A stretch of 64,000 nt of DNA, from NCBI RefSeq assembly GCF_016900875.1, contig NZ_JAFEUM010000010.1, forward strand, positions 51,873 to 115,872, read 5' to 3'. This DNA comes from Vibrio ulleungensis (GTDB lineage Bacteria; Pseudomonadota; Gammaproteobacteria; Enterobacterales; Vibrionaceae). A program made the translations under genes and the position numbers. Each line of letters opens with the position of its first letter. Position 1 is the first letter of the stretch. The notes beneath the pieces are model-generated. The model did no database searches and had not been told where the DNA came from. It worked only from the letters and a program-made list of their open reading frames with translations. This document shows positions 55,276 through 63,878 of the stretch, in pieces.

Positions 55276-56607
55276 TTACACGAGTTTAAATCGAGTCCAC
55301 ACTTTTGAGCGCCAACGTAACGCCATAATAAGACCGCGAGCCCATTCATCGGCTGCAATGGCGTACCAAGCGCCAATCACTCCGAATCCAAAATGGATAC
55401 CAAATAAGTAAGTGAGGCCTACACCTAATCCCCACATGCTCACAATACCGATTTGCACAGGAAACTTCACATCACCAGCGCCTTTGAGAGAAGAGATAAA
55501 GATCAGATTAAAGACTCGACCGCCTTCTAATAAAATCGAAGCAAGCATCAGACTGGCCGCAATGGCGATGACTTCAGGGTCTTGGGTAAATATCGACAAT
55601 ATGGGGTTGTGCAGTAGATAGAATGTGCCCGAAATCGCTACTGACACAAAGAAACCCACCACAAAGTAGCGTTTCACACGATTGGTGATCTCTTCTATCC
55701 AACCTTTACCGACAAAATAGCTGGTTTGAATTTGGCTAGCTTGCCCCAGCGCGACCGAAAAAGTGAAGCCAATTCGAGCAATATTCTGTGCATAGGTATA
55801 AGCGGTGAGTGAGGCGGTTCCCATCTGCACGACAAAGTAAACAATCACCATTTGAGCTAAGTTGTAAAACAGCACTTCGCCTGCGTTCATCACACCAATG
55901 CGTAAGATTGATTTAAATGTTGTTTTTGGTGCAGAAAGTACTTCAGACAACGTCGGTGCTAGATTTCGTTTTTTCAGTAGCACCCAAAGACATATTGCGC
56001 CGAGTAACTGAGTGGTAACGGTCACCCAAGCAACACCGGTCACACCATAGACAGGGATTCCGAAAGGTTCGAATAAAACCATGTAGTTACCGATAACATT
56101 AATGGCCCCGAAAATTAAGTTGACCACCATCGGAGAGCGAGTATTGCCATAACTACGCAGTACCGTCGAGAACACGACGCTCATAGTGACAAAGCCGCTT
56201 AGCGAACCACTGATGATCAGGTATTGATACGCATAAGTGTGAACCTGCGGATCCAAGCCGAAAAAAGAGACAATGTTGTCGGTTTGGGTAAAGAAGAGTA
56301 GTCCCATCAATAGGGAGACCAGTACACCTAAACCAATACTTGCTGCTGCAACTTGTTTGGATTTTTCTGGCTGATTTGCACCATTGTTTTGAGCAATCAG
56401 AATACCTGTACCCGTACTGACCATCATCGAAATAATAATGATGAAAAATGTGATAGGTGTGATCACGCCTACAGCCGATACTGCAAGGTCAGAGTAACCA
56501 CTGAGCATGAATACATCGGTCATATTGAGTGTATTGCGCAGCAGCATTTCGATGAAAATCGGCCAAGTGAGCGCGACGATATTCATCTTTTTATCTAGGC
56601 TAGACAT
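55276..56607 (-). CDS. MATE-family multidrug/toxin efflux transporter
   Basis: The ATG at 56607 gives 443 residues starting MSSLDKKMNIVALTWP; the frame is open to a GTG 14 codons earlier and another ATG seven codons later. About twelve membrane helices are visible, in two related halves, with the MATE-type segments NMTDVFMLSGYSDLAVSAVGV and GQASQIQTSYFVGKG. Family members expel cationic drugs or metabolites by sodium or proton antiport. Specificity cannot be read from the sequence. It lies between the GGDEF gene and galE, reading away from galE. Confidence 0.85.
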   Translation of the reverse strand: MSSLDKKMNIVALTWPIFIEMLLRNTLNMTDVFMLSGYSDLAVSAVGVITPITFFIIIISMMVSTGTGILIAQNNGANQPEKSKQVAAASIGLGVLVSLLMGLLFFTQTDNIVSFFGLDPQVHTYAYQYLIISGSLSGFVTMSVVFSTVLRSYGNTRSPMVVNLIFGAINVIGNYMVLFEPFGIPVYGVTGVAWVTVTTQLLGAICLWVLLKKRNLAPTLSEVLSAPKTTFKSILRIGVMNAGEVLFYNLAQMVIVYFVVQMGTASLTAYTYAQNIARIGFTFSVALGQASQIQTSYFVGKGWIEEITNRVKRYFVVGFFVSVAISGTFYLLHNPILSIFTQDPEVIAIAASLMLASILLEGGRVFNLIFISSLKGAGDVKFPVQIGIVSMWGLGVGLTYLFGIHFGFGVIGAWYAIAADEWARGLIMALRWRSKVWTRFKLV

Positions 56608-56712
56608 TAGGTTAGGTGCCAAAAAGTAAGGAGAGAATAGAGCACACAATTATAGGGGTTATTCTTTAACCATCCCAATCCTTTTTTCATTTTTGGGCAA
56701 AAAACAGTTTTT

Positions 56713-56773
56713 AGTGTAAACGTTTACACTTCTTGCGGTGGATCACAGACAGGATCAAAAAGCTTGCTACACT
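56713..56773 (+). promoter_or_regulatory. galE: galE promoter with perfect GalR-type operator
   Basis: AGTGTAAACGTTTACACT (56713-56730) is a perfect 18-base palindrome matching the GalR consensus. TGC-TACACT (56765-56773) is an extended -10 element. Between them, ATCACA (56742-56747) is a half CRP-like site. The operator lies at about -60 from the predicted start, similar to the external operator of the E. coli gal operon. Confidence 0.8.
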
Positions 56774-56821
56774 ATATCGTAATAGAACGACTATTATTTT
56801 TAAGGTAAGTAGGATATTCAC

Positions 56822-57838
56822 ATGAAAGTGTTAGTGACAGGCGGGGTTGGCTACATTGGCAGTCATACTTGCATACAGCTTTTAGAAGCCGGTATGGAGC
56901 CGGTGATTATTGATAACTTGTGCAACAGCAAAGAGCAGGTTATCGACCGTATTGAAGCGTTGACGGGTAAACGTTTACCCTTTTACCAAGGCGATATCCG
57001 TGACGAAGCATTTTTAGACTCTGTATTTGCTGAGCACGACATCTCATCTGTGATTCATTTTGCTGGATTAAAGGCAGTAGGTGAATCCGTTGCGAAGCCA
57101 CTGGAATATTACGATAACAACGTAAACGGCTCGTTGGTGCTTGCTCGCAGCATGCGCAAAGCCGGTGTGAAGAGCATCGTATTCAGCTCTTCAGCTACTG
57201 TGTATGGCGATCCAGAAGAGGTGCCGATCACCGAGACATCTCCAACAGGGGCAACCACTAATCCGTATGGTCGAAGCAAGTACATGGTGGAGCAGTGCTT
57301 ATCCGACTTCTATCAAGCGGCACCAGATTGGAGTATTACGTTATTGCGTTACTTCAACCCAGTAGGCGCGCACCCGTCAGGGACTATGGGAGAAGATCCC
57401 CAAGGTATCCCTAACAATCTGATGCCATTTATCGCGCAAGTTGCGGTAGGTCGTCGTGAGTGCTTGTCGGTATTTGGTGACGACTACCCAACGCCTGATG
57501 GTACTGGTGTACGAGACTATATCCATGTGATGGATCTGGCCGACGGTCACGTGGCTGCGTTAAAAGCCGTAGGTGCAAAATCGGGGCTGCATATATACAA
57601 CCTTGGCACAGGCAAAGGGTCGAGTGTTCTTGAGATGGTTAACGCATTCGCAAAAGCGTGTGGCAATCCAATACCGTATCAAATCAGCCCACGCCGCCCA
57701 GGCGATATCGCGCAGTGTTATGCCAGTACAGACAAAGCAGAAGCCGACCTTAACTGGAAAGCAACGCGCACCGTCGAAGCTATGGCTGCAGATACTTGGA
57801 AGTGGCAATCAAACAACCCTCAGGGTTACACCGACTAA
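56822..57838 (+). CDS. galE: UDP-glucose 4-epimerase
   Basis: The 338-residue protein (E. coli 338) begins with the NAD-binding loop VTGGVGYIGSHT. The catalytic tyrosine and lysine are in NPYGRSKYMVEQ, and a serine is in FSSSATVYG. It converts UDP-galactose and UDP-glucose, closing the Leloir pathway. It is the first gene of galE-galT-galK-galM, with 2 to 16 base gaps. Confidence 0.95.
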   Translation: MKVLVTGGVGYIGSHTCIQLLEAGMEPVIIDNLCNSKEQVIDRIEALTGKRLPFYQGDIRDEAFLDSVFAEHDISSVIHFAGLKAVGESVAKPLEYYDNNVNGSLVLARSMRKAGVKSIVFSSSATVYGDPEEVPITETSPTGATTNPYGRSKYMVEQCLSDFYQAAPDWSITLLRYFNPVGAHPSGTMGEDPQGIPNNLMPFIAQVAVGRRECLSVFGDDYPTPDGTGVRDYIHVMDLADGHVAALKAVGAKSGLHIYNLGTGKGSSVLEMVNAFAKACGNPIPYQISPRRPGDIAQCYASTDKAEADLNWKATRTVEAMAADTWKWQSNNPQGYTD

Positions 57839-57847
57839 TTAACTTTT

Positions 57848-58915
57848 ATGAGCAACAACATGTCTAATATTGAATTTAACCCTGTCGACCATCCACATCG
57901 TCGTTTTAACCCGCTAACGGGTCAGTGGATATTGGTATCTCCGCATCGCGCAAAGCGTCCATGGAGCGGCCAAGACGAGAAGCCATCTACAGCAGAGCTG
58001 CCGCAATACGAAGAGTCATGCTTTTTGTGTCCAACCAATACGCGCATCTCAGGCGATAAAAACCCTGATTATGAAGGCACTTACGTATTTGGTAATGACT
58101 TTGCGGCGCTGATGCCAGACTCACCTGATGCCCCTCAATTGGACAACCCGCTATTTAAGACTCAAGGTGTGCGTGGATTGAGCCGCGTGATCTGTTTTTC
58201 ACCAGACCACAGCAAAACGCTACCCGAGCTCCCGGTTCAAAAAATTCGTGGCGTTATCGATACGTGGAACGAGCAGATTGAAGAACTAGGAAAAGAGTAC
58301 CTATGGGTTCAGGCTTTTGAGAACAAAGGCGAGACGATGGGGTGTTCTCAACCGCACCCACACGGTCAAATTTGGGCAAACAGCTTTTTGCCTAACGAAA
58401 TTGAACGCAAAGAAAAGCTGCTTAAAGAATACCATCAGCAGCAGGGCAGTAACTTGCTGGTCGACTATGTAGATGCTGAGCGTAAAGATGGCTCTCGCAC
58501 AGTAGTCGAAACCGAACACTGGATTGCGGTTGTCCCTTATTGGGCAGCTTGGCCATTTGAAACCATGCTACTGCCAAAAACGCACATTCGCCGTATGAGC
58601 GAGCTAAGCGATGAGCAACGTGACGATCTAGCATTGGCTATTAAAAAACTAACCAGTCGCTATGACAACTTGTTCCAATGCTCGTTCCCGTACTCGATGG
58701 GGTGGCACTATGCGCCATTCTTTGAGGAAGGAACCGATATCGATCATTGGCAACTGCATGCACTTTTCTACCCACCACTACTTCGTAGTGCAAGTGTGAG
58801 AAAATTCATGGTGGGCTACGAAATGCTGGCTGAATCGCAACGCGATTTAACGGCAGAGCAAGCGGCTGAACGTCTGCGCGCGTTAAGCGATGTACATTAC
58901 AAAGAACAAAAATAA
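57848..58915 (+). CDS. galT: Galactose-1-phosphate uridylyltransferase
   Basis: The 355-residue protein has the catalytic histidine motif QPHPHGQIW and zinc ligands in ESCFLCPTN. FNPLTGQWILVSPHRAKRPW is conserved at the N-terminus. It exchanges UMP between UDP-glucose and galactose-1-phosphate. An ATG four codons later (57860) is another possible start. It follows galE by 9 bases. Confidence 0.95.
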   Translation: MSNNMSNIEFNPVDHPHRRFNPLTGQWILVSPHRAKRPWSGQDEKPSTAELPQYEESCFLCPTNTRISGDKNPDYEGTYVFGNDFAALMPDSPDAPQLDNPLFKTQGVRGLSRVICFSPDHSKTLPELPVQKIRGVIDTWNEQIEELGKEYLWVQAFENKGETMGCSQPHPHGQIWANSFLPNEIERKEKLLKEYHQQQGSNLLVDYVDAERKDGSRTVVETEHWIAVVPYWAAWPFETMLLPKTHIRRMSELSDEQRDDLALAIKKLTSRYDNLFQCSFPYSMGWHYAPFFEEGTDIDHWQLHALFYPPLLRSASVRKFMVGYEMLAESQRDLTAEQAAERLRALSDVHYKEQK

Positions 58916-58931
58916 TTGAAGGTCATTACAG

Positions 58932-60092
58932 ATGAAAGAATTAATAGACGCAGTGACTGGCTCCTTTGAGCAGGTACTTAACTACGCGCCAACGCATATT
59001 ATCCAAGCACCAGGCCGTGTGAATCTTATTGGTGAACACACCGATTATAACGACGGATTTGTTTTACCTTGTGCAATCAACTACAACACGGTTGTGGCTG
59101 CGGCAAAACGTGATGACAGCATCATCCGCTTGATTTCAGTGGATTACGATAACGCCACTGATGAGTTTGATATTGAGCAAGAGATCGAATTCATCGAAGA
59201 CAAAATGTGGGCAAACTACATTCGTGGCGTCGTGAAGTATCTGATGAAACGCGGCTACACCTTGGGTGGTGCCGATATCAGTGTGAGCGGTAACGTTCCT
59301 CAGGGCGCAGGACTGAGCTCAAGCGCGGCGTTGGAAGTGGTTATTGGTCAAACGTTTAAAGAGCTATTTAACCTCGACATTTCACAGTCTGAAATCGCGT
59401 TAAATGGTCAGCAGGCTGAAAATGAATTTGTAGGCTGTAACTGTGGGATCATGGATCAAATGATTTCAGCAGTGGGCAAAGAAAATCACGCAATGTTGCT
59501 CGACTGTCGTTCATTAGAGACCCAATTGGTGTCTATGCCTGAAGATCTAGCCGTAGTGATCATCAACTCCAACAAAAAGCGTGGTCTGGTCGACAGTGAA
59601 TACAACACTCGTCGTGAACAGTGTGAAGAAGCAGCTAGCATCATGGGTGTAAAAGCACTGCGCGATGCCGACATGGCTTTGTTCGACAGTAAGCTTTCTC
59701 TTATGTCAGAGGCAACGGCTAAACGTGCGCGTCACGTGATCACAGAAAACGAGCGTACCGTTGAAGCGGCTAAGGCGCTAGCCGAACGAGATATGTCTCG
59801 TATGGGCGAGCTCATGGAGCAATCTCATGTTTCCATGCGTGACGATTTTGAGATCACTGTGCCGGCAATCGATACTTTGGTAGAAATTGTCAAAGCTGTG
59901 ATCGGCGATCAAGGTGGTGTGCGCATGACCGGTGGCGGTTTTGGTGGCTGCATCGTATCCTTAATGCCACCCGCTTTGGTAGACGATGTAAAAGCAGCGG
60001 TAGAAGCGCAATACCAAGCTGCAACAGGTCTTAAAGAGTCTATTTACGTTTGCCAAGCAAAAGACGGCGCAGGACTGGTTAAGGAATTCTAA
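58932..60092 (+). CDS. galK: Galactokinase
   Basis: The 386-residue GHMP kinase has the galactose-binding signature PGRVNLIGEHTDYNDGFVLP, the ATP loop PQGAGLSSSAALEV and the third motif MTGGGFGGC. CGIMDQMISAVG holds the catalytic aspartate. It phosphorylates galactose at C1. A weak AAGGT precedes the start. It follows galT by 16 bases. Confidence 0.95.
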   Translation: MKELIDAVTGSFEQVLNYAPTHIIQAPGRVNLIGEHTDYNDGFVLPCAINYNTVVAAAKRDDSIIRLISVDYDNATDEFDIEQEIEFIEDKMWANYIRGVVKYLMKRGYTLGGADISVSGNVPQGAGLSSSAALEVVIGQTFKELFNLDISQSEIALNGQQAENEFVGCNCGIMDQMISAVGKENHAMLLDCRSLETQLVSMPEDLAVVIINSNKKRGLVDSEYNTRREQCEEAASIMGVKALRDADMALFDSKLSLMSEATAKRARHVITENERTVEAAKALAERDMSRMGELMEQSHVSMRDDFEITVPAIDTLVEIVKAVIGDQGGVRMTGGGFGGCIVSLMPPALVDDVKAAVEAQYQAATGLKESIYVCQAKDGAGLVKEF

Positions 60093-60094
60093 AG

Positions 60095-61153
60095 ATGACA
60101 CAAGGCTCTCTGAAAGAGCGAATCGAAGCTGGGTTGGCCAAGGATGGTCACCCAGTGAAGGTCGTTGAGCTCAAAAACTCTCATGGTATGACCGCCACGT
60201 TTATGGATGTGGGCGCGACATGGTTAAGTACGACTATGCCAGTGAAAGGGCAATCAAGAGAGTTGTTACTGGGCGTAGGCAGTATCGATGAGTATTATGA
60301 TCACGGTGGCTGCCTTGGATCAACGGTTGGGCGTTATGCCAACCGCATTAAGCATGGCAAACTGGTTATCGATGGTGAGACCTACTCGTTGCCAACAAAC
60401 GCAGCTGGTAATACCTTGCACGGCGGTAGCGATGGTTTTCATCGTCGCCGTTGGACAATCGAGAAACAGACCGATGATAAAGTGCAGTTTAGCCTTGTGT
60501 CTAAAGATGGTGACCAAGGCTTCCCAGGTGAAGTCGCGGTATTGCTCACTTATGAGTTAACAGAGTTGAATCAAGTCCAGATCCACTTTCGAGCGGTAAC
60601 GACGCAGCCAACGGTTGTGAACTTGACCAACCACGCTTACTTTGATTTATCTGGTGGACAGGCCGATGATTGCTTGACGCATCAAATGATGGTGAACGCA
60701 CCGCAATTTTTACCGTCCGATGATACCGGTATTCCTTTTGGCGAATTGTTGGATGTTGAGGGCACCAGTTTTGACTTCCGTGCTCTCAAGCCAATTGGCC
60801 ATTCGTTTAAATCGGATGAGCATCAAGTGCGCGCCAACGGCTACGATCACTCATTTTTGCTCGACAGAGAGTGCATGTCTGGTGAGGTTGCCGCTGAACT
60901 GATTTCGCCACAAGGTGATTTGAGCATGAAAGTGTTTACCACTAAACCGGCGATCCAAGTCTACACCGGTAACTTCTTAGCAGGTAACCCTAAGCGAGAA
61001 GGCGGCGAGTACAGCAGTTACGCTGGCGTCGCATTAGAAACTCAATATATGCCGGACAGTCCAAACCACCCTGAATGGCCGCAGCCAGATGTAGTGCTGC
61101 GTGACGAAGAAGAGTACATGCAAAGCACGATTTATCAGTTTGACGAAATCTGA
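60095..61153 (+). CDS. galM: Galactose mutarotase
   Basis: The 352-residue aldose 1-epimerase begins two bases after the galK stop. The catalytic histidine is in TNHAYFDLSGG and a glutamate is in AGVALETQYMPDSPNHPEWP; GSTVGRYANRI and NTLHGGSDGFHRR are also conserved. It converts beta-D-galactose to the alpha form used by GalK. It is the last gene before a terminator. Confidence 0.95.
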   Translation: MTQGSLKERIEAGLAKDGHPVKVVELKNSHGMTATFMDVGATWLSTTMPVKGQSRELLLGVGSIDEYYDHGGCLGSTVGRYANRIKHGKLVIDGETYSLPTNAAGNTLHGGSDGFHRRRWTIEKQTDDKVQFSLVSKDGDQGFPGEVAVLLTYELTELNQVQIHFRAVTTQPTVVNLTNHAYFDLSGGQADDCLTHQMMVNAPQFLPSDDTGIPFGELLDVEGTSFDFRALKPIGHSFKSDEHQVRANGYDHSFLLDRECMSGEVAAELISPQGDLSMKVFTTKPAIQVYTGNFLAGNPKREGGEYSSYAGVALETQYMPDSPNHPEWPQPDVVLRDEEEYMQSTIYQFDEI

Positions 61154-61173
61154 TAAACATTAATGCAAGAGAC

Positions 61174-61211
61174 AAAAAAGCCTCGTGGTGAGATCACAAC
61201 GAGGCTTTTTT
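61174..61211. terminator. Bidirectional terminator between galM and galR
   Basis: AAAAAAGCCTCGT (61174-61186) and ACGAGGCTTTTTT (61199-61211) form a 13-pair stem with T-runs on both strands. It can end galM and the convergent galR. Confidence 0.9.
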
Positions 61212-61240
61212 CAATTTGGACTTTTTCTATTAAAGTCAGG

Positions 61241-62245
61241 CTAGTCGGCTTGTTTTTGCACGGAATCTCTTTTGACGAGAGTTGGTGAGAACATTAGGAC
61301 TTCGCTCGGATCTTTTTCGCCTCGTGCTAAGGCAATAGATAGGCGAGCGGCTTTTTCGGCCATCAATGCGATTGGGTAGCGCACTGTCGTTAGTCGTGGC
61401 TGTAAGTAACGGGCTATGAGTCCATCATCGAACCCAATTATTGAGATCTCATCGGGCAGTTGTCGGCTGTTTTCTTGCAGTACTGATATCGCACCTGCAG
61501 CCATATAATCGTTATACGAGACGATAGCGGTCATCTTTAAAGACTTTGCCAATAAGTTGGTCATCGACGTTTCACCGCCGTCATTATTAGGCTCACCGTA
61601 TTCAATAAAACTCGCAGGCAAATTAATGTTGTGCGCGTCTAAAGCGGCCTGGTAGCCTTCTACACGTTGGGTGGAGTCTTCAATTTCATGAGACGACGCG
61701 AGACAAGCGATATTTTTGTGACCCAGTTTAATTAAGTGTTCGGTGGCCATATATGCACCGCGGTAGTTATCTAGAGCAATGCAGCGCGTTTCGAGCCCTG
61801 GAATGCTTCTATTGATGATCACCAACGCGGGGACTTCTTCAGCGTAAGCGATAAGCTCTTCATCGCTAATGCTTTTAGCGTGAATCACTAACGATTCACA
61901 GCGACTGTTAATTAACAGCTCTATGGCTTTTCGTTCTTGTTCTTCGTCGTGGTAACCATTACAAACAAGGATGTGCTTGCCATGTTCATGAGCCACATTA
62001 TCGACCGCTTTCACCATCGCTCCAAAGAATGGGTCGGCGACATCGCTCACCAATACACCCACGGTGTTTGTAGACTGATTGACCAAAGCCCTAGCATTAG
62101 CATTAGGACGATATCCTAGCTTTTTCATGGCCACAGTAACCGCCGCAACAGACTGCTTACTGGCTTTGGGAGAGTTATTAATCACCCGTGAAACGGTGGC
62201 GACAGATACACCAGCATCACGGGCCACATCTTTAATCGTTGCCAT
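61241..62245 (-). CDS. galR: LacI-family repressor, GalR-like
   Basis: The ATG at 62245 gives 334 residues beginning MATIKDVARDAGVSVATVSRVINN, the LacI-type helix-turn-helix. The hinge LGYRPNANARALVNQ includes the alanine-rich helix that inserts into the minor groove at a CG centre. A periplasmic-binding-like sensor domain follows (TVGVLVSDVADPFF ... IGFDDGLIARYLQPRLTTV). An in-frame ATG seven codons upstream is rejected because it adds residues before the usual start. The five operator-like sites around the galactose and galactoside genes fit this repressor as the regulator, with galactose the likely inducer. Confidence 0.9.
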   Translation of the reverse strand: MATIKDVARDAGVSVATVSRVINNSPKASKQSVAAVTVAMKKLGYRPNANARALVNQSTNTVGVLVSDVADPFFGAMVKAVDNVAHEHGKHILVCNGYHDEEQERKAIELLINSRCESLVIHAKSISDEELIAYAEEVPALVIINRSIPGLETRCIALDNYRGAYMATEHLIKLGHKNIACLASSHEIEDSTQRVEGYQAALDAHNINLPASFIEYGEPNNDGGETSMTNLLAKSLKMTAIVSYNDYMAAGAISVLQENSRQLPDEISIIGFDDGLIARYLQPRLTTVRYPIALMAEKAARLSIALARGEKDPSEVLMFSPTLVKRDSVQKQAD

Positions 62246-62366
62246 TGCAATTAGGCCTATTAACAAATACTTACGCTATTACAGCCTACATGTGTAATTT
62301 TTGCAATTTCTATTACACAGTTCTGTGATTCAAAGTATAAAGCCTTTTGCGTTAAGGGCTGAGAGA

Positions 62367-62382
62367 GTGAAATCGTTTACAA
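62367..62382. promoter_or_regulatory. GalR-type operator between galR and the symporter gene
   Basis: GTGAAATCGTTTACAA has the perfect TCGTTTACA right half and a weaker left half. It lies 122 bases before galR and 150 bases before the symporter. It may give galR autoregulation, symporter control, or both. I see no convincing -35/-10 pair for either gene nearby. Confidence 0.5.
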
Positions 62383-62531
62383 AATTGCGTGCGGTGATGC
62401 ATTCTGTTTCATGGCAAATTAAACAACAACTTAGACATTTATTGACTAATATTAACCTTTACAGGATGGCTATCTGATATAGTCCGGCGCTATTTTGAAG
62501 CACGAAATAAATGTTAGGAGGTATTCATTTT

Positions 62532-63836
62532 ATGGGTACACAACGTAAATATTCACTAACCGCTCGCGTCATTATCGGTATGGTCAGTGGCATTTTAGTC
62601 GGGCTATTGCTCCGTACTCTGTTTCCAGAGAACACGTTCGTCCAAGAGTATTTGGTGGACGGTTTGTTCAATGTTGGTGGAGCAATCTTCATCGCCAGCC
62701 TTAAAATGCTGGTAGTGCCTTTAGTCTTCGTTTCATTAGTTTGCGGAACCAGTTCACTTAAAGATATATCTACACTGGGACGCTTGGGCGGGAAAACCGT
62801 TCTCTTTTATTTGGTCACTACGTGTATTGCGATCACATTGGCCATTTTCATGGGTAACCTGTTTCAACCGGGTGCGGGCGCGGATTTAACTGCCGCGACG
62901 ACATTTGCCTCCTCCGATGCGCCAGCATTAGGGACGGTGATCATTGATATGTTCCCAACCAACCCAATTCAATCAATGGCTGAGGGTAATACCTTACAGA
63001 TCATTGTATTTGCGATTCTGTTTGGTGTCGCGATCAGTGCAGCGGGTAAGCCGGGCGAACGTATTGCTGCGGTATTCCAAGACCTCAACGAAGTGATCAT
63101 GAAGTTGGTGACCATTTTGATGAATGTTGCACCTTATGGTGTGTTCTTCTTGATGTCCAAGCTGTTTGTTGGCTTAGGTGTCGACGCAATTTGGAATCTT
63201 GCCGGTTACTTCTTAGTGTTAAGCGGTACGCTGCTTATTCATGGATTGGTTGTGTACAGCCTGTTTTTGAGAGTTTTTACCGGTTTAAGTCCGCTTAAAT
63301 TCCTGAAAAAAATGGAAGATGCTGTGATGTTCGCTTTCTCGACGGCTTCATCCAACGCAACCATTCCTGTCACGATGGAAACCGCTACACACCGTATGGG
63401 TGTGAAGAACCGCGTTGCCTCGTTTACTGTTCCTTTAGGCGCAACCATTAACATGGATGGCACTGCCATCATGCAGGGTGTTGCGACGGCATTTATAGCA
63501 CAAGCCTATGGCATCGATTTGACAATGGGAGATTACCTGACGGTCATCTTGACGGCAACGTTAGCTTCTATTGGTACGGCGGGTGTTCCGGGCGTAGGTT
63601 TGATTATGCTGGCAATGGTACTTAACCAAGTCGGCTTGCCTGTAGAAGGTATTGCTTTGATTATGGGTGTAGACCGACTGCTTGATATGATCCGTACTGC
63701 GGTGAATATCACCGGTGATACCGCGGTGAGTGTAATCGTAGCTAAATCTGAAGGCGATTTAGATGAAGCGATGTTTAATGATCCAAAAGCGGGTGAAAAA
63801 CAAGAAGAGTTGGACATTCACCACATTAAACCGTAG
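62532..63836 (+). CDS. Dicarboxylate/amino-acid:cation symporter (GltP/DctA family)
   Basis: The ATG at 62532 lies 9-10 bases after AGGAGGT, which itself overlaps an earlier in-frame ATG at 62511, so the later start is chosen. The 434-residue protein has the DAACS family pattern: LKMLVVPLVFVSLVCGTSSL, a serine-rich re-entrant loop AFSTASSNATIPVT, the sodium-site motif GATINMDGTA and NITGDTAVSVIVA. It imports glutamate, aspartate or C4-dicarboxylates with sodium or protons. The substrate cannot be fixed from sequence. It ends near an IS3-family element. Confidence 0.9.
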   Translation: MGTQRKYSLTARVIIGMVSGILVGLLLRTLFPENTFVQEYLVDGLFNVGGAIFIASLKMLVVPLVFVSLVCGTSSLKDISTLGRLGGKTVLFYLVTTCIAITLAIFMGNLFQPGAGADLTAATTFASSDAPALGTVIIDMFPTNPIQSMAEGNTLQIIVFAILFGVAISAAGKPGERIAAVFQDLNEVIMKLVTILMNVAPYGVFFLMSKLFVGLGVDAIWNLAGYFLVLSGTLLIHGLVVYSLFLRVFTGLSPLKFLKKMEDAVMFAFSTASSNATIPVTMETATHRMGVKNRVASFTVPLGATINMDGTAIMQGVATAFIAQAYGIDLTMGDYLTVILTATLASIGTAGVPGVGLIMLAMVLNQVGLPVEGIALIMGVDRLLDMIRTAVNITGDTAVSVIVAKSEGDLDEAMFNDPKAGEKQEELDIHHIKP

Positions 63837-63878
63837 CAATTCGCTCACTGTAATAAACCATAAAAAAAGCCTGACACT

